A stretch of 64,000 nucleotides of DNA from Vibrio rotiferianus CAIM 577 = LMG 21460 (lineage in GTDB: Bacteria > Pseudomonadota > Gammaproteobacteria > Enterobacterales > Vibrionaceae). The stretch is taken from the NCBI RefSeq assembly GCF_002741985.1, contig NZ_APHW01000015.1:1-64000 (forward strand), read 5' to 3'. Shown piece after piece: positions 8,911 through 18,546 of the stretch (position 1 is the first letter of the stretch; every line of letters begins with the position of its first letter). Made by a program: the position numbers and the translations under genes. The notes below the pieces were generated by a model, which saw only the letters and a list, made by a program, of their open reading frames with translations, ran no database searches and had not been told where the DNA came from.

Positions 8911-9490
8911 GTACTTCCTACACCTAAAAAACGCCACTTCTGGACAAAGCTCTGAAACATGGCTTTTAGCCGACGATTTTTCTCAATAGCCGTCAACTTT
9001 CTGATATTTGAAGCTTTCATTTCACACAGTGTCCAGCTGTGGGATATGCCTGCCTGCAAACTTGCATAATAAATTACTGGTTGAAAGAACCTTCGATGAA
9101 AACTTCTGGGAGATTACTGTCACGCTCTCTGTGCTGTGAACCATGAGAAAAATACGGTGATTTCAGTAGCATTTTTTACTATTGAGTAATTACGTTAACA
9201 CCGAATGGGGCAGAACCGAGCTAGCCACAGGACGAGCTAGCTCAGCATTGGACAGAAGTTTGCTAGTAACTTTACTAATTTAACAAATTACGGACAACTA
9301 CAGGTATGGAAAGTCGCTTAGCTTTATTTCCGGTCATTGTGGTGCAGATAATAAACCTTTTGACCCCCTCGTTTTAACTACACCCCAAAACTCTTTGTGA
9401 AACTCACAATAAACACGCGAATTGAGGCTCGCAAAAAATTTTAGCTGGCGAACATCACTTTGGTCTCAGGATTTCCGCTAGCAATAATAA
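8911..9490. other. Non-coding stretch, 580 bp, in the accessory block
   Basis: I see no gene. A perfect 8-bp inverted repeat, GAGCTAGC (9218-9225) with GCTAGCTC (9236-9243), is the only clear structure. The stretch lies downstream of the convergent 624-aa gene and may be decayed mobile DNA. Confidence 0.35.
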
Positions 9491-11365
9491 TTACTTTCTA
9501 CTCAGCATCTTAAATACGTCTAGGGCTTTGGAACAGGTATGATATAAATAAGGCTCTAGGATACAAAGCTTTTTTAGCATTACCTCTATTCTAAATATAG
9601 CGTCGTCACTAATTGACAGATACGCCAATTCTGTACACCATTGCCCTATAAATTCAGCCCAGTCATTTTTATCCTCAAAGGCAGCAGCTGCAACTAAACC
9701 TAGCGAAAGATAGTTTTCTGGCTCAGAATCTACATCAATATAATCACGATATAGTCGGCTTAAGATCATAACTGATGAAGCAATCTTTTCACTTCGAGTC
9801 ATACAAGCAACTTGTGCCAAACCATTAAGTACCTGGTAAACTGAGTCCTTGTCGTTTGCTTCGGCTAATTTATGCTGTGCACTTTCTAATAGTGATACTG
9901 TAGATTCTAAATGTTTTTCATCAATTTTCCAGAAAAGTGCAGAGTTCATTAAAACTCTGAACGATGCTAATGAAACCTCACAATTCACTTGCTCAGCCAG
10001 CAAATTAGATATTTCACTAGGAACCTCATCTGGAACAAAGTTACCTTCCAATGGTCCAGGTAAAAAACAATTCATATTGAATTTTGAACCACTCATAATC
10101 TCTTCTTGTAAAAACTTAATCGCGTCACTTTTAGCAGCATTTTGACATGCTATATTTATCCGACCATATAGCTCATTAATGAATTGTTCTGCTGTTAAAT
10201 ATGTTGGTAACCATCTTGGTTCTTCCATTAGATCAATAAAACTTTGACAGCAAAAATAAAGCCCCCTCTGTTGAGCAGCCCATTGTTCTACTTTGTCAAA
10301 GGCAACACTTTCTTCCAATGCAGCTTCAACAATTAAGGCTGACTGGGCAAGAGAAGCGAGGCGCCTGTAGAATGGTGGCTTATTTTTGAATATCTGTAGT
10401 CGCGCCAGTTCTCCATCAACAAAAACAGTCATAGAGCAAAAAAGGCGTAGATTTTCCAGTGTTTTTACAGATGAAATACTCTCGAAAAGAGCCTTAATAG
10501 TAGTATCCAATGAATTGGCAAATTTCAAAGCACCGATTTCAAGGCAAGAAACCAAAAGTATTGGATGACAGGTTTCAATTGCCCTCTTTGCGAGAGATTG
10601 ATACAAAGCTTCGTCAACGATCCCTGTTGAAACAACTCTTGATATTGATTTATGCATACAAATCAATAGCTCATTATCAATCAGTCCATTTTCTATTCTA
10701 CTGTCGAAATATTTCTTAAACTCATTATTACAAAACTCCTCAATATTTTTACTGCCACGATACTTCCCGACAAGTCGTTCATAATAACGAATATCATTCG
10801 GAACCAGTGTCGATGCGCTATTTGACGGTCTTTGAAACTCACTCTTTAGTAACTTCTTAATGCGGATTGGAGATAAATCCAAATCAAGTAACAAGTCAGA
10901 TACATCATCATCACTAACAGCTTCCGCCGAAAGCTTAGTTCTCCAATATTCAATGTCCTCTTTCGAGAGCCTACGATTTTTCGCAACTGTTTCAAATATG
11001 CTTAACCGTCTGTCGATATCTCCCAAAAGTGGCCAAAAACTATCATTAACAATCTGCACATCCCCTTTGGTTAGAGAAAAGCCTGAACGTTCATCGGGAA
11101 GATTACGTAACAACCACATATTATGATTAGTATCTTCCAATGAAAATTCCTCCTCGATATTATCAAAAACACTGCGAATAGCCTTAAAAAGAGCGCTTCT
11201 AGCAAAGGCATACTCTTTATCACCAAAACTAATAGTCGCATCTGTTTGTAACCCTAGCTCTTCGCACAATTTGGTATCCGATAGTAGCTCCAACCTAACC
11301 GAACTTGGGAATAAATTGAGGGTGTGAGAAACAATATAAGCACGCATAGAGTCCGAGCTATTCAT
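9491..11365 (-). CDS. Helical partner of the TPR-PIN protein, unknown family (624 aa)
   Basis: This is a soluble, acidic, almost wholly helical protein with no signal peptide, membrane segment or recognisable enzyme motif. Regular helix pairs from about residue 200 on suggest a repeat solenoid. The ATG at 11365 overlaps the stop of the upstream 1365-aa gene by 8 nt (ATGAATAG), so the two are co-transcribed and translationally coupled. It probably acts with that protein, perhaps as a sensor, adaptor or inhibitor; this is inference from the arrangement alone. Confidence 0.65.
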   Translation of the reverse strand: MNSSDSMRAYIVSHTLNLFPSSVRLELLSDTKLCEELGLQTDATISFGDKEYAFARSALFKAIRSVFDNIEEEFSLEDTNHNMWLLRNLPDERSGFSLTKGDVQIVNDSFWPLLGDIDRRLSIFETVAKNRRLSKEDIEYWRTKLSAEAVSDDDVSDLLLDLDLSPIRIKKLLKSEFQRPSNSASTLVPNDIRYYERLVGKYRGSKNIEEFCNNEFKKYFDSRIENGLIDNELLICMHKSISRVVSTGIVDEALYQSLAKRAIETCHPILLVSCLEIGALKFANSLDTTIKALFESISSVKTLENLRLFCSMTVFVDGELARLQIFKNKPPFYRRLASLAQSALIVEAALEESVAFDKVEQWAAQQRGLYFCCQSFIDLMEEPRWLPTYLTAEQFINELYGRINIACQNAAKSDAIKFLQEEIMSGSKFNMNCFLPGPLEGNFVPDEVPSEISNLLAEQVNCEVSLASFRVLMNSALFWKIDEKHLESTVSLLESAQHKLAEANDKDSVYQVLNGLAQVACMTRSEKIASSVMILSRLYRDYIDVDSEPENYLSLGLVAAAAFEDKNDWAEFIGQWCTELAYLSISDDAIFRIEVMLKKLCILEPYLYHTCSKALDVFKMLSRK

Positions 11366-14300
11366 CCTGAGCTATCTCCATTGGATTATTAGCGATACTT
11401 TCAATTTGCTGCTTCATCAAATCAATTACATACTTAAAACTCCACGGGTCATTGTCCTTCAAGGGCTCCAAAACAAACTCATCCAACCATGCTTTATAGC
11501 TATTCTTTTGCTTGTCTGACAAATGCTCCGGCGGCATCAGAACAGAATGAACCGTCAAAGCCTCGCCTATATAGGCCATTCCTTCATTTCCCCTTATTTT
11601 ATGAGATTGGGCCCATTCCCTATATCCCATAAGATCATACAACCAGCATGATCTAGCACGACTTACTTCGGGAAGAATATCATCGGACCACTGAGTTCTT
11701 ATTGCTTTTGCAATCGTCTTCATCGTTTCATGGAGCCACTGGGCATCTCTTGGGAGTTGAACCAAACCACTAATCCTGATCAAAAACAGATTTTCTCTTA
11801 TCATTCTTAGCTGTTTAGTTGGCTTAAACTCACCATCTGACACTACTGAGTGATTTAGGTGATATTCAAGCTCTTCGTTGGAAATGCCAACAAACGCCAA
11901 TCCAAACTCCCGGAGTAATGTCCTTGCTTCAAACTTCTGTTCTTGAGATATAAGTCCCTTATAGTGTAGTGTCTCAATAAAATCTAACGATGTATAAATA
12001 GGTGCGGTTCTTCCATCAAATGCTATATCTCGATGCTTATTCATAAACCGGTCATCTATCAAAGCTGAGTCGCATATTTTAAGGGCCTCAAAGAGCTCTT
12101 CGGTTGGCTTCGCATAATCGTTATTAGAAGCTGCTACTTGGTCTTTATTTAAAGGCATTTCCGCAAGCATGACTTTCCCAGAGGTAAGCCCATTCAAAAA
12201 TAATTTCCTTATATTTTCTATTTTCGAATCTTCCTGTTCGATAATTGAACTGTGGCTTATCAACGATCTATACCTATCACGCTCTCCCTTAAATACATAC
12301 ACTTCAAACCCGGCATCGCTAAGTCTATCAAGCATATCAACAGTAATCAGATAGGTAATTGACAGTGAATCTAAAAATAACCGTGCGCCACTGGCCACTT
12401 CAATTTCGACAGGCCACTCTTTTTCATGTTGGTTAAGATAACTTAAGGCTTTGGTACACTGAGATTCAGTGATTACGGCTAGTTCTTTGAGTTTTTTGAC
12501 TAATAGAGAGCATGAAGTCAGACAATAATGAAATGAAGAAAGGTCAGCTTCTACCTCCCTAAAAGTGCCTCCGACCTTATACACAGGGTAGGAACACACT
12601 ACTACTGATTGCACCTCATTCGCAGGATTCTCACGCACCTCCTCAAGCATAAACGCAAGCTCTTCACCTACATCTAGTGCCAGCTCAGGATTATTAATTT
12701 TCTTCGGGTGAAAAACAGAAATTTTGCCATCAGAAACCAGCCGTTCAAAATACTTTGCCTTTTCAATTTGACTAGGCTGATGAAAAGCAACCTTCTGCTT
12801 CTCTTCAAAAAGCCATCGCATAAAAGAATGCGGGATAATGATTTTCTGAAAACAATCAAACAGCTGGTTTAGTATCCCCAAATTCTCCATCACCAAAGTA
12901 CTGGAAGCATCGACAGCAACTATCTCACCAACAATAACCTGATCCGACCTCGCACCATGAAATACCGGGACTACACTTTTCCGCCTTATATCTTTCGTAT
13001 TTTTATTCTCTAAGGGCTGGAGCAGATAGAAATCAGACATAGTTCTGTTCAATAGTTCCGCTACTGTAAAAATGGGGGCATCACCATCAAAATAGGCTTT
13101 ATAGACCCTTTCATTCTTATCCCTAGACTCGGATATCATATCTTTTAGGTCTTCGAAAGAGGCCTTGTGTAATGGGCCATTTTCATTAGAGAGAACTATT
13201 GCCTTATTCAGCCATACCGATGTTTCTTGATTGTCCTCTGAGCCCATTGTCGTAGCAATGAAATATGATGATGCAAACACTTGAGGATCATCCCGATATT
13301 TTCCTGTACAGAACTCAAGTATTTGCTTTGCTCGCCCTGGAGAAGTTGCTTTTGCTAAATGGGCAGCCTGTAAGAGGTCATTCGCGTTTAGCTCCTCCCT
13401 GCTATTCCAACTATCCTCCACAAAAATGCTGAGCGATTCCCAATCACCGCTGAAAATAGACAAGTTAATTTCTAGCGATTTAAGATCAGGTAGTTGTGAT
13501 TTTGACTGCTTTAACCGAGCAATCTGTTCATGAGTACCACTTAAGTCCCCCTTTCTAAATAGACACCAAGCCCAGTGAGCTTGTAGCACCTCGCTTCTCT
13601 TGACGAGATCCGTCCTATCTGACAGAAATTGATGAAGCTCAGAAAACTTCCCAAGCGAAGAAGCGGTATTACAGACTCTGATAGCATCAGATTCCTGACC
13701 AGTGCGGTCAAAAAGCTCCTGGCAATATAAGTAGTATCTGTCCCCTCGATTGTTCCTTTCTAACAAATTAACCAAATGAGCAAGATCACTTGTAGTTTTA
13801 CTTTGTTGATATTGGCTTATTGCTAATGCGACAAGGTCTGCGCCCTTGGCTGACTCTACGATGTTTTTCAAATGCCTAATTTCGACATCAGGTGCGCCTG
13901 AATCCTCAACCTTCTGTAAAAGTTGTTGTGCATCATCGACCAGCCCAGACTTAGCTAATGCCTCTATTTCTAGCATACTAATTGCGATGGAGTTAACGCT
14001 CCTTTCCATTTGATTTCTATGGCACCTGATATAATCCACTGCTGCCGATATTGGCTTTTGTGTCTGCGCCAATACAAACCGGGCTAAACCAAGAGTTGCG
14101 TTATTCTCGGCACTTAAAGCGGTCAGTCTATTTACCTCATTTTCAATAGACTCAAAATCGATATCAACTCCAAAAGAAAATGCCAATGGCAAATACTCAA
14201 GCGTTTTTTGATTGTAATTAACGAAGTAGCTCTTAAGCTCAGTAATTGCCTGTTCGTGAGTTTCACGGTTTCTAAGTTGTAACCACAGCACATACTTATC

Positions 14301-15455
14301 TGAGATATTCGTTACATCTTCAGCTCCCAGATGTCGTGCATGAACCGAGCAAACTTTGAATAGCTCGACAGCTCGATTTCTAAGTAGTATAGATTCAGAA
14401 TCATCTGCCAACGGAAAGCGATCTGCTGCTAAGGGGATATAAGTCAAGACACTCTCACGGAGCTCAACTGCCTTAATTGCATTTACCAAGAACGTAAACG
14501 CAGAAAGCTGCGCCAGTGCTGGTGAAATAGATAAAGATTCGCCATCTATCTTTTGAACTACATCTAAAGCCTTTTCCCATTGATGCTCTGTCAACAAAAC
14601 CGAGAGCAAAACGACTTTTCCATCATTATCTATATCGTGAAGGCTTAATCCTGCACTTTCAAACCAGCTCAAAGCAGCTTCATTTCCTTCCACTGTTTTT
14701 TTAATCATAAAAAAAGCAGCATAATTTGAAGGACTGTTGACCATAAGCAAACCAGATGCCGCATCTATTTTGTTAGACCCTGTAGCATCAACAAAGGCCT
14801 GTGCTATGGCCGCCTCCTCTGTTTGACACAATTTTTTAGAGTGTGATAACCATTTTTTTGCTAGATCGGCTTTTTCTCCTATGCACAAGTATCTTGCAAC
14901 TATCGCTAACGCCCTTGCTTTTACTTGGGGAGTGCCACCGGACAACTCTCCATCAATAATGCTTTCTGCTAAAGCAGTCGCTTTTTCTTCCTTAGGAAAA
15001 GAACCGAAAAATCGCAGAAAGGTAATTTCGCTTGAAAGCTCTTCTATCCTTTCATCTTGAAGATGCTGGGCTCCAAAACCGGAACCCCTCATTTTATCAA
15101 CTATCAAATCTGCTGTTTGTTTGGGATGATCTTTAACAGTATCCAGTAGCTTCTTTTCACTGTCCTGGCGCATTGATTTAATTTGAAGCCACACCTCAAT
15201 CAAATAAATCAATAGGCTTAACCCAATTAAAACCCACCCGGTTATAAATATTGGAGTTGATATTGGCCCACTATATTCTGGAAGAACTTTCTGGTGGCTC
15301 AAAAACCAATTTAAAATATCTAGCCATAAAGGAGGATTCAGGATACCAATACCAGCCAACAACAACGGTAGACTCAGCGCTTTCGCTAATGAAGGTCTGA
15401 ACAGCACAACTAAAAACTTTATGTTTTTCCGCACAACACCCCAATCAATATTCAT
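11358..15455 (-). CDS. Membrane-anchored TPR-like protein with C-terminal PIN-like nuclease region (1365 aa)
   Basis: Two hydrophobic segments at about residues 24-48 and 67-90 suggest membrane anchoring. Residues about 130-770 are a long array of TPR-like helix pairs. From about 785 the protein resembles the PIN domain that I recall from TPR-GreAB-C-PIN conflict proteins. A segment YFDGDAPIFTVAELLNR precedes VVPVFHGAR, then a hydrophobic strand with D849 (IVAVDASS), acidic residues at 928-932 and a strand with D1029 (LFLDS). ICDSALIDDRF (D1129, D1134, D1135) resembles the last acidic cluster of PIN nucleases. PIN domains are metal-dependent RNases. It is first in an operon with the 624-aa gene. 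A role in defence is inference. Confidence 0.65.
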   Translation of the reverse strand: MNIDWGVVRKNIKFLVVLFRPSLAKALSLPLLLAGIGILNPPLWLDILNWFLSHQKVLPEYSGPISTPIFITGWVLIGLSLLIYLIEVWLQIKSMRQDSEKKLLDTVKDHPKQTADLIVDKMRGSGFGAQHLQDERIEELSSEITFLRFFGSFPKEEKATALAESIIDGELSGGTPQVKARALAIVARYLCIGEKADLAKKWLSHSKKLCQTEEAAIAQAFVDATGSNKIDAASGLLMVNSPSNYAAFFMIKKTVEGNEAALSWFESAGLSLHDIDNDGKVVLLSVLLTEHQWEKALDVVQKIDGESLSISPALAQLSAFTFLVNAIKAVELRESVLTYIPLAADRFPLADDSESILLRNRAVELFKVCSVHARHLGAEDVTNISDKYVLWLQLRNRETHEQAITELKSYFVNYNQKTLEYLPLAFSFGVDIDFESIENEVNRLTALSAENNATLGLARFVLAQTQKPISAAVDYIRCHRNQMERSVNSIAISMLEIEALAKSGLVDDAQQLLQKVEDSGAPDVEIRHLKNIVESAKGADLVALAISQYQQSKTTSDLAHLVNLLERNNRGDRYYLYCQELFDRTGQESDAIRVCNTASSLGKFSELHQFLSDRTDLVKRSEVLQAHWAWCLFRKGDLSGTHEQIARLKQSKSQLPDLKSLEINLSIFSGDWESLSIFVEDSWNSREELNANDLLQAAHLAKATSPGRAKQILEFCTGKYRDDPQVFASSYFIATTMGSEDNQETSVWLNKAIVLSNENGPLHKASFEDLKDMISESRDKNERVYKAYFDGDAPIFTVAELLNRTMSDFYLLQPLENKNTKDIRRKSVVPVFHGARSDQVIVGEIVAVDASSTLVMENLGILNQLFDCFQKIIIPHSFMRWLFEEKQKVAFHQPSQIEKAKYFERLVSDGKISVFHPKKINNPELALDVGEELAFMLEEVRENPANEVQSVVVCSYPVYKVGGTFREVEADLSSFHYCLTSCSLLVKKLKELAVITESQCTKALSYLNQHEKEWPVEIEVASGARLFLDSLSITYLITVDMLDRLSDAGFEVYVFKGERDRYRSLISHSSIIEQEDSKIENIRKLFLNGLTSGKVMLAEMPLNKDQVAASNNDYAKPTEELFEALKICDSALIDDRFMNKHRDIAFDGRTAPIYTSLDFIETLHYKGLISQEQKFEARTLLREFGLAFVGISNEELEYHLNHSVVSDGEFKPTKQLRMIRENLFLIRISGLVQLPRDAQWLHETMKTIAKAIRTQWSDDILPEVSRARSCWLYDLMGYREWAQSHKIRGNEGMAYIGEALTVHSVLMPPEHLSDKQKNSYKAWLDEFVLEPLKDNDPWSFKYVIDLMKQQIESIANNPMEIAQDE

Positions 15456-15978
15456 GGTGTTCTAAACTCTCTCTGAAGATGGAATTTCTTTGTCAAACGA
15501 CCGGAGGATTCTCAGACAGACAGTGTCTGCCAGAACTTATCCGTCTCATTTCACTTTGCTTAATTTTTCAATCAGTTAAACCGATAACCTAACGTTAGAC
15601 AAACAACTTTGATAATAAAACCCACAAAATACAGGCACTTTCTACCTAACACACCATAGTAAACTAGAGACATACTTAACCATTACTAAAAGTAGGTCAA
15701 CCAATGACAACAGTAACGAGTCTAGATTTTTGCACTAAGCAGGTTTGGGGCAAAAATAAGTTAGAAAAACCCTGTTCTTTGTGGGTCACATCAATTTGAC
15801 TCATCTAACTGCAGATCAGATAAACCTCAGCGGCTTTCTCTCGGCGATGCCCTAACTCAAAATAACTGCCTTACATCGGGATTTCTAAATACCGAAGTCC
15901 GTCATGTTTTCTAATGCTTTTTTCATACCACCACTTCTCTGCATTGAAATGAAAATAGTTGCACAAAAATCCACTTAA
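15456..15978. other. Upstream region of the TPR-PIN operon and right edge of the block
   Basis: This 523-bp gap holds no convincing gene. It contains two palindromes on the promoter side of the operon: CAGACAGTGTCTG (15517-15529) and CTAACGTTAG (15589-15598). The rest, towards the pilin gene, shows no structure that I recognise. Confidence 0.4.
15517..15529. promoter_or_regulatory. 13-bp palindrome upstream of the TPR-PIN operon
   Basis: CAGACAGTGTCTG is a perfect palindrome around a central G, 62 bp before the start codon at 15455. The position fits an operator. No regulator gene is adjacent, so the binding protein is unknown. Confidence 0.3.
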
Positions 15979-15990
15979 ATGGTGCAGTAT

Positions 15991-16482
15991 ATGGTTGCAG
16001 CTAGAGGTTTCTCTCTTATCGGTTTAGTCGTGACAATCACCATCTTGGCGATTGTGGGAACGCTTGCCGTTCCTCGCTTTCTTAGTATCCAAAAAGATGC
16101 TCGTATTGCGGTTCTTGTCGGTGCGCGTGATGCGTTGCGAACCGCCAATGACCAAGTCTATGCTAAAGCCGTTTTACAATCCCAAGAACATGTTGATGGT
16201 GGTGCAACGGAAAATATTGATCTTGATAACGACGGTCGCAACGATGTGGTTGGATATTTCGGATTAATCAAGTTTGTACTTGCAGCAAAAGACCTAGCAG
16301 GCTTTGACCCGCAACTCACCATCAATCGATGGTACGGGAAAGATTCGCCAGACGAGCCCTACTTTTTGATCGGCTTCGCCAACAAGCCCGTAAGCCGGCA
16401 CAACCTTTGTTATGTCGAAGTGTACTACCCCACACAAGCGGGCGGGGCTCTTTCATACGATATAAAAACCGAAGACTGTTAA
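15991..16482 (+). CDS. Type IV pilin-like protein lacking Glu5 (orphan)
   Basis: The N-terminus MVAARG|FSLIGLVVTITILAIVG is a prepilin leader, a peptidase site after glycine and a hydrophobic alpha-1 helix. Position +5 of the mature protein is glycine, where pilins normally have the glutamate needed for assembly. The rest is a small globular domain with an acidic DLDNDGRND loop and two late cysteines (NLCYVEV and TEDC) that could form the D-region disulphide. It resembles MSHA-type or minor pilins. No pilus genes are adjacent. An ATG at 15979 is possible. Confidence 0.7.
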   Translation: MVAARGFSLIGLVVTITILAIVGTLAVPRFLSIQKDARIAVLVGARDALRTANDQVYAKAVLQSQEHVDGGATENIDLDNDGRNDVVGYFGLIKFVLAAKDLAGFDPQLTINRWYGKDSPDEPYFLIGFANKPVSRHNLCYVEVYYPTQAGGALSYDIKTEDC

Positions 16483-16550
16483 TCTCAATCGCAGTAAATA
16501 GCTGGGTTTATCATCTAAAGGCAATCGGAAGCCTCTCCCCCACACTTCCA

Positions 16551-16595
16551 TACCCAAGCAACCACGAGATGCTTGGGTAAACTGTTTCTTTTTAT
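16551..16595 (+). terminator. Terminator after the pilin-like gene, built from a dispersed repeat
   Basis: A perfect stem, TACCCAAGCA (16551-16560) with TGCTTGGGTA (16570-16579), is followed by a T-rich tract. The sequence 16550-16573 matches the repeat found at 52506 and 53532 (reverse orientation) with about two differences. Confidence 0.6.
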
Positions 16596-16804
16596 TTCAC
16601 GCATTAAACAAATATTTCACATTTATCCAAAACCCCCTCCATATTTAGCTATTGATCACATTTTTCTCCGTAACGTTTATGGCGATCCGATAGATTGTAT
16701 TGTTTTATGATTTAGCGAAAGAATGTGCTTGTATTCATATTATTATCTCGAATAATGAATGATTAGATTTATAAAAAATTCAATAATTTAAAGCAGGAGG
16801 CGCG
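16596..16804. promoter_or_regulatory. Upstream region of the ABC exporter operon
   Basis: AT-rich gap before the exporter genes, with no gene seen. A strong AGGAGG site lies just before the ATG at 16805. I cannot place -35 and -10 boxes with confidence. Confidence 0.35.
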
Positions 16805-18544
16805 ATGAAGATTTTTTGGCAGCTGCGTTGGTATTTCCAACTCAAATGGAAGCACTATGTAGGTTCAATCTTACTGTTTGCCGTCATTTCCGCTCTCCAG
16901 CTAATTCCACCCAAAGCGGTCGGTCTTATTGTCGATGGTGTTGTTCAACAGACGATGACAACGCAAACCCTTCTATTGTGGTTAGGTGGATTAATTGCGC
17001 TTTTCTTTGCGATTTATGCTTGTCGCATTTTATGGCGCATTTGGTTATTTGGTGCCAGTTGGGAGCTCGGTACCATTTTGCGTAATCGCTTATACCGACA
17101 CCTTTCGACTCAACCTCCTCGATTCTTTGAGCGCTTCAAAACGGGCGACCTTATGGCACGCGGAACTAACGACGTTCGTAACATCGTTATGACCGCTGGA
17201 GAAGGTGTGTTAACCGCAGCCGATTCGTTAATTACCGGGGTTGCAGTACTGATCATCATGGTGACGCAAATCAGCTGGAAACTCACCGTTATGGCTTTGC
17301 TACCTATGCCATTTCTTGCGGTGATGATCTTCTTTATTGTTCGCATCCTGCATAAGCGTTTTCGCATCGCTCAGGAAGCCTTTTCAACCATGTCTGACAT
17401 GACTCAAGAGTCTCTTAATGGCGTAAGGATGTTGCGAGCTTTTGGCTTGGAAGACCAAGAGCAGAAACGTTTTGAAGATGTTGTTGATGATACGGGAAGT
17501 AAAAACATTGCCGTCGCACGCGCGGACGCTCGGTTCGACCCTGCTATCCAAATCACCATCGGCATGTCCTTTTTTCTTAGTGTGGCAGTTGGTGCATATT
17601 TGGTGGATAAAGGAGACATCACATTAGGTGATTTAACCGCGTTTACCATGTATCTCGGCCTTATGATTTGGCCAATGCTGGCATTTGCTTTCTTATTCAA
17701 TATCTTGGAGCGTGGCTCTGCGGCTTGGAATCGTCTAGAAGAAATATTCAACGAAAAACCAGAGATCACCAGTGGCGATAAGCTGCTTGGCGATAAACCT
17801 CTGCCGCTTAACATTGATATTGAATCTTTCCACTGGTCTGCAGAATTGCCACCAGCACTCACCAATGTGCACTGTGCTATTGAGCCAGGAACGATGCTGG
17901 GTATTGCGGGAGCCGTTGGTAGTGGCAAGTCAACGCTACTCACTTTGCTACTCAGACAACATGAGCTGAACGACGGAGCAATTAAGTTTGGCGACGTTTC
18001 AATCAAAGATGCTGTTCTTTCGGAATGGCGTAGCCGATTTGCTATCGTCAACCAAAGCCCGTTTCTCTTTTCGCAAACCATTTATGACAACATCGCATTA
18101 GGCAACCCAAAGGCTTCGAAAGAAGAAGTTTATCAAGCGGCAAAATACGCATGTATCCATGACGATATCGAGAAGTTTCCTGATGGCTACCAAACTGAAG
18201 TCGGTGAAAAAGGCATCACCTTGTCTGGTGGTCAAAAGCAACGTATTGCGATAGCTAGAGCAATGCTACTTAACGCGGATATTCTTGTTCTCGATGACGC
18301 TCTATCTGCGGTAGACGGTCGCACAGAGCACGAGATCCTGAAGAACCTTGAGCAGCATTATCGAGATCAATCACTGATCGTAATTGCACATCGCTTAACA
18401 GCGTTGGAAGCCGCAAATGAAATTTTGGTGCTGAACCATGGGCACATCGCGGAAAGAGGTCAACATCAGGCTCTACTGGAACAACAAGGGTGGTATGCGG
18501 AAATGTACCAATACCAAAAACTAGAACAGGCAATGGAGGAGTAA
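16805..18544 (+). CDS. mdlA: ABC exporter half-transporter, MdlA/SmdA type
   Basis: A 579-aa protein with six membrane segments (residues about 15-300) fused to an ATPase domain. The ATPase has Walker A GAVGSGKST, signature LSGGQKQR and Walker B LVLDDALSAVD. The residue after the Walker B aspartate is Asp rather than the catalytic Glu, typical of the degenerate half of heterodimeric exporters. It is coupled to the second half 2 nt downstream, so together they form a heterodimeric multidrug or lipid exporter in the inner membrane. The start has AGGAGG 5 nt upstream. The gene name rests on family resemblance. Confidence 0.85.
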   Translation: MKIFWQLRWYFQLKWKHYVGSILLFAVISALQLIPPKAVGLIVDGVVQQTMTTQTLLLWLGGLIALFFAIYACRILWRIWLFGASWELGTILRNRLYRHLSTQPPRFFERFKTGDLMARGTNDVRNIVMTAGEGVLTAADSLITGVAVLIIMVTQISWKLTVMALLPMPFLAVMIFFIVRILHKRFRIAQEAFSTMSDMTQESLNGVRMLRAFGLEDQEQKRFEDVVDDTGSKNIAVARADARFDPAIQITIGMSFFLSVAVGAYLVDKGDITLGDLTAFTMYLGLMIWPMLAFAFLFNILERGSAAWNRLEEIFNEKPEITSGDKLLGDKPLPLNIDIESFHWSAELPPALTNVHCAIEPGTMLGIAGAVGSGKSTLLTLLLRQHELNDGAIKFGDVSIKDAVLSEWRSRFAIVNQSPFLFSQTIYDNIALGNPKASKEEVYQAAKYACIHDDIEKFPDGYQTEVGEKGITLSGGQKQRIAIARAMLLNADILVLDDALSAVDGRTEHEILKNLEQHYRDQSLIVIAHRLTALEAANEILVLNHGHIAERGQHQALLEQQGWYAEMYQYQKLEQAMEE

Positions 18545-18546
18545 CC

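Noticed and set aside
5900..9290. Short GGACAGAA-like stretches near 5925 and 9250, possible IS3-type ends.
   Set aside because: Too short and not matched by a transposase or a clear inverted pair.
15587..15600. ACCTAACGTTAGAC resembles integron core sites (RYYYAAC and GTTRRRY).
   Set aside because: Core sites face each other without an attC-sized body, and no integrase or further attC copies are seen.
8100..15755. A 15-bp inverted repeat (TTTTGCCCCAAACCT at 8100-8114 and its complement at 15741-15755) bracketing most of the accessory block.
   Set aside because: About one or two inverted 15-mer pairs are expected by chance in 64 kb, and the flanks do not extend. Not evidence for a mobile unit on its own.
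17404..18081. Long open frame on the minus strand, antisense to the first exporter gene.
   Set aside because: It overlaps a clear ATPase gene and has no recognisable protein sequence; a shadow frame.
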